Source of the DNA: Bacillota bacterium
GTDB lineage: Bacteria; Bacillota; Clostridia; Lachnospirales; Lachnospiraceae
Length of the DNA stretch: 61,427 bases
Reading direction: 5' to 3'
Assembly: GCA_023435895.1 (NCBI GenBank)
Contig: JAEZLH010000014.1
Coordinates: 1 to 61,427 of the forward strand
Below are positions 61,406 to 61,427 of this stretch, piece after piece. Numbering within the stretch: the stretch's first letter is position 1; each line of letters starts with the position of its first letter. The notes under the pieces were generated by a model. It was not told the DNA's origin. It saw only the letters and a list, made by a program, of their open reading frames with translations, and did no database searches. A program made the translations under genes and the position numbers.

Positions 61406-61427
61406 TCATTTTGGGCATGCTGATAAA

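Overview
The window is low-GC Firmicute DNA, most likely from a spore-forming, strictly anaerobic Clostridia of the Lachnospiraceae / Lachnoclostridium type. The evidence is a GerA-family germinant receptor operon, a pyruvate:ferredoxin oxidoreductase, a T-box controlled trp operon, AT-rich intergenic DNA with AGGAGG ribosome sites, and a sortase-anchored Sdr-type surface protein. The species assignment is inference. No rRNA, tRNA, CRISPR array, phage or intact insertion sequence was seen.

Layout. 1-3390 is the 3' part of a wall-anchored adhesin with eight SdrD-B type repeats. 3673-6760 (minus) holds a DUF4914-like protein with a P-loop, an MpsC/DUF2294 protein and purE; the last two have nearly duplicate promoters. 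7074-14297 is a complete trpEGDCFBA operon behind a Trp (UGG) T-box leader. 14655-17622 has an EAL phosphodiesterase, an orphan protein, an ORF remnant under a LexA-like box and a MerR/TipA regulator. 18145-20523 is a nitrogen unit: a small membrane protein, amt and a PII protein whose T-loop lacks the usual uridylylated Tyr. It is preceded by two free-standing terminators that may mark a small RNA or leader. 20789-25517 has a DinB-like protein, crcB, a decayed ORF and a TetR plus ABC exporter operon. 25690-33819 carries a Ca2+ P-type ATPase, a YbdG-like MscS channel, a nitronate monooxygenase/FabK-like flavoprotein with an added Cys cluster, and an APC permease. 34135-37936 is a small hydrophilic protein and nifJ. 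38534-41361 has a DUF6514-like protein and a DUF2298 membrane protein with a repeat-encoded Gln/Glu linker.

41628-45543 is a gerA-gerC-(small membrane protein)-gerB operon. 45745-47865 holds an M23 peptidase and a DUF421 protein, separated by a G-run cluster and an 89-bp near-perfect inverted repeat. 48100-51495 is a MacB/FtsX-type ABC exporter. 52368-55221 (minus) is a response regulator, sensor kinase and membrane-anchored protein. Divergent from it, 55665-57715 is a redox module: a 48-residue CXXC membrane peptide with an apparent ATA start, a polyferredoxin membrane protein and a thioredoxin-fold lipoprotein. The window ends with a MATE exporter behind a candidate leader-peptide attenuator, and a MarR / GNAT / Cys-rich peptide cluster that resembles arsinothricin or phosphinothricin resistance.

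The most interesting points are the TCS-linked CXXC/ferredoxin/thioredoxin module, the MATE leader, the Tyr-less PII, the terminator pairs before amt, the SOS-box remnant, and the 46.9-47.1 kb hairpin with adjacent G-runs. All calls come from reading the sequence; no database search was run.
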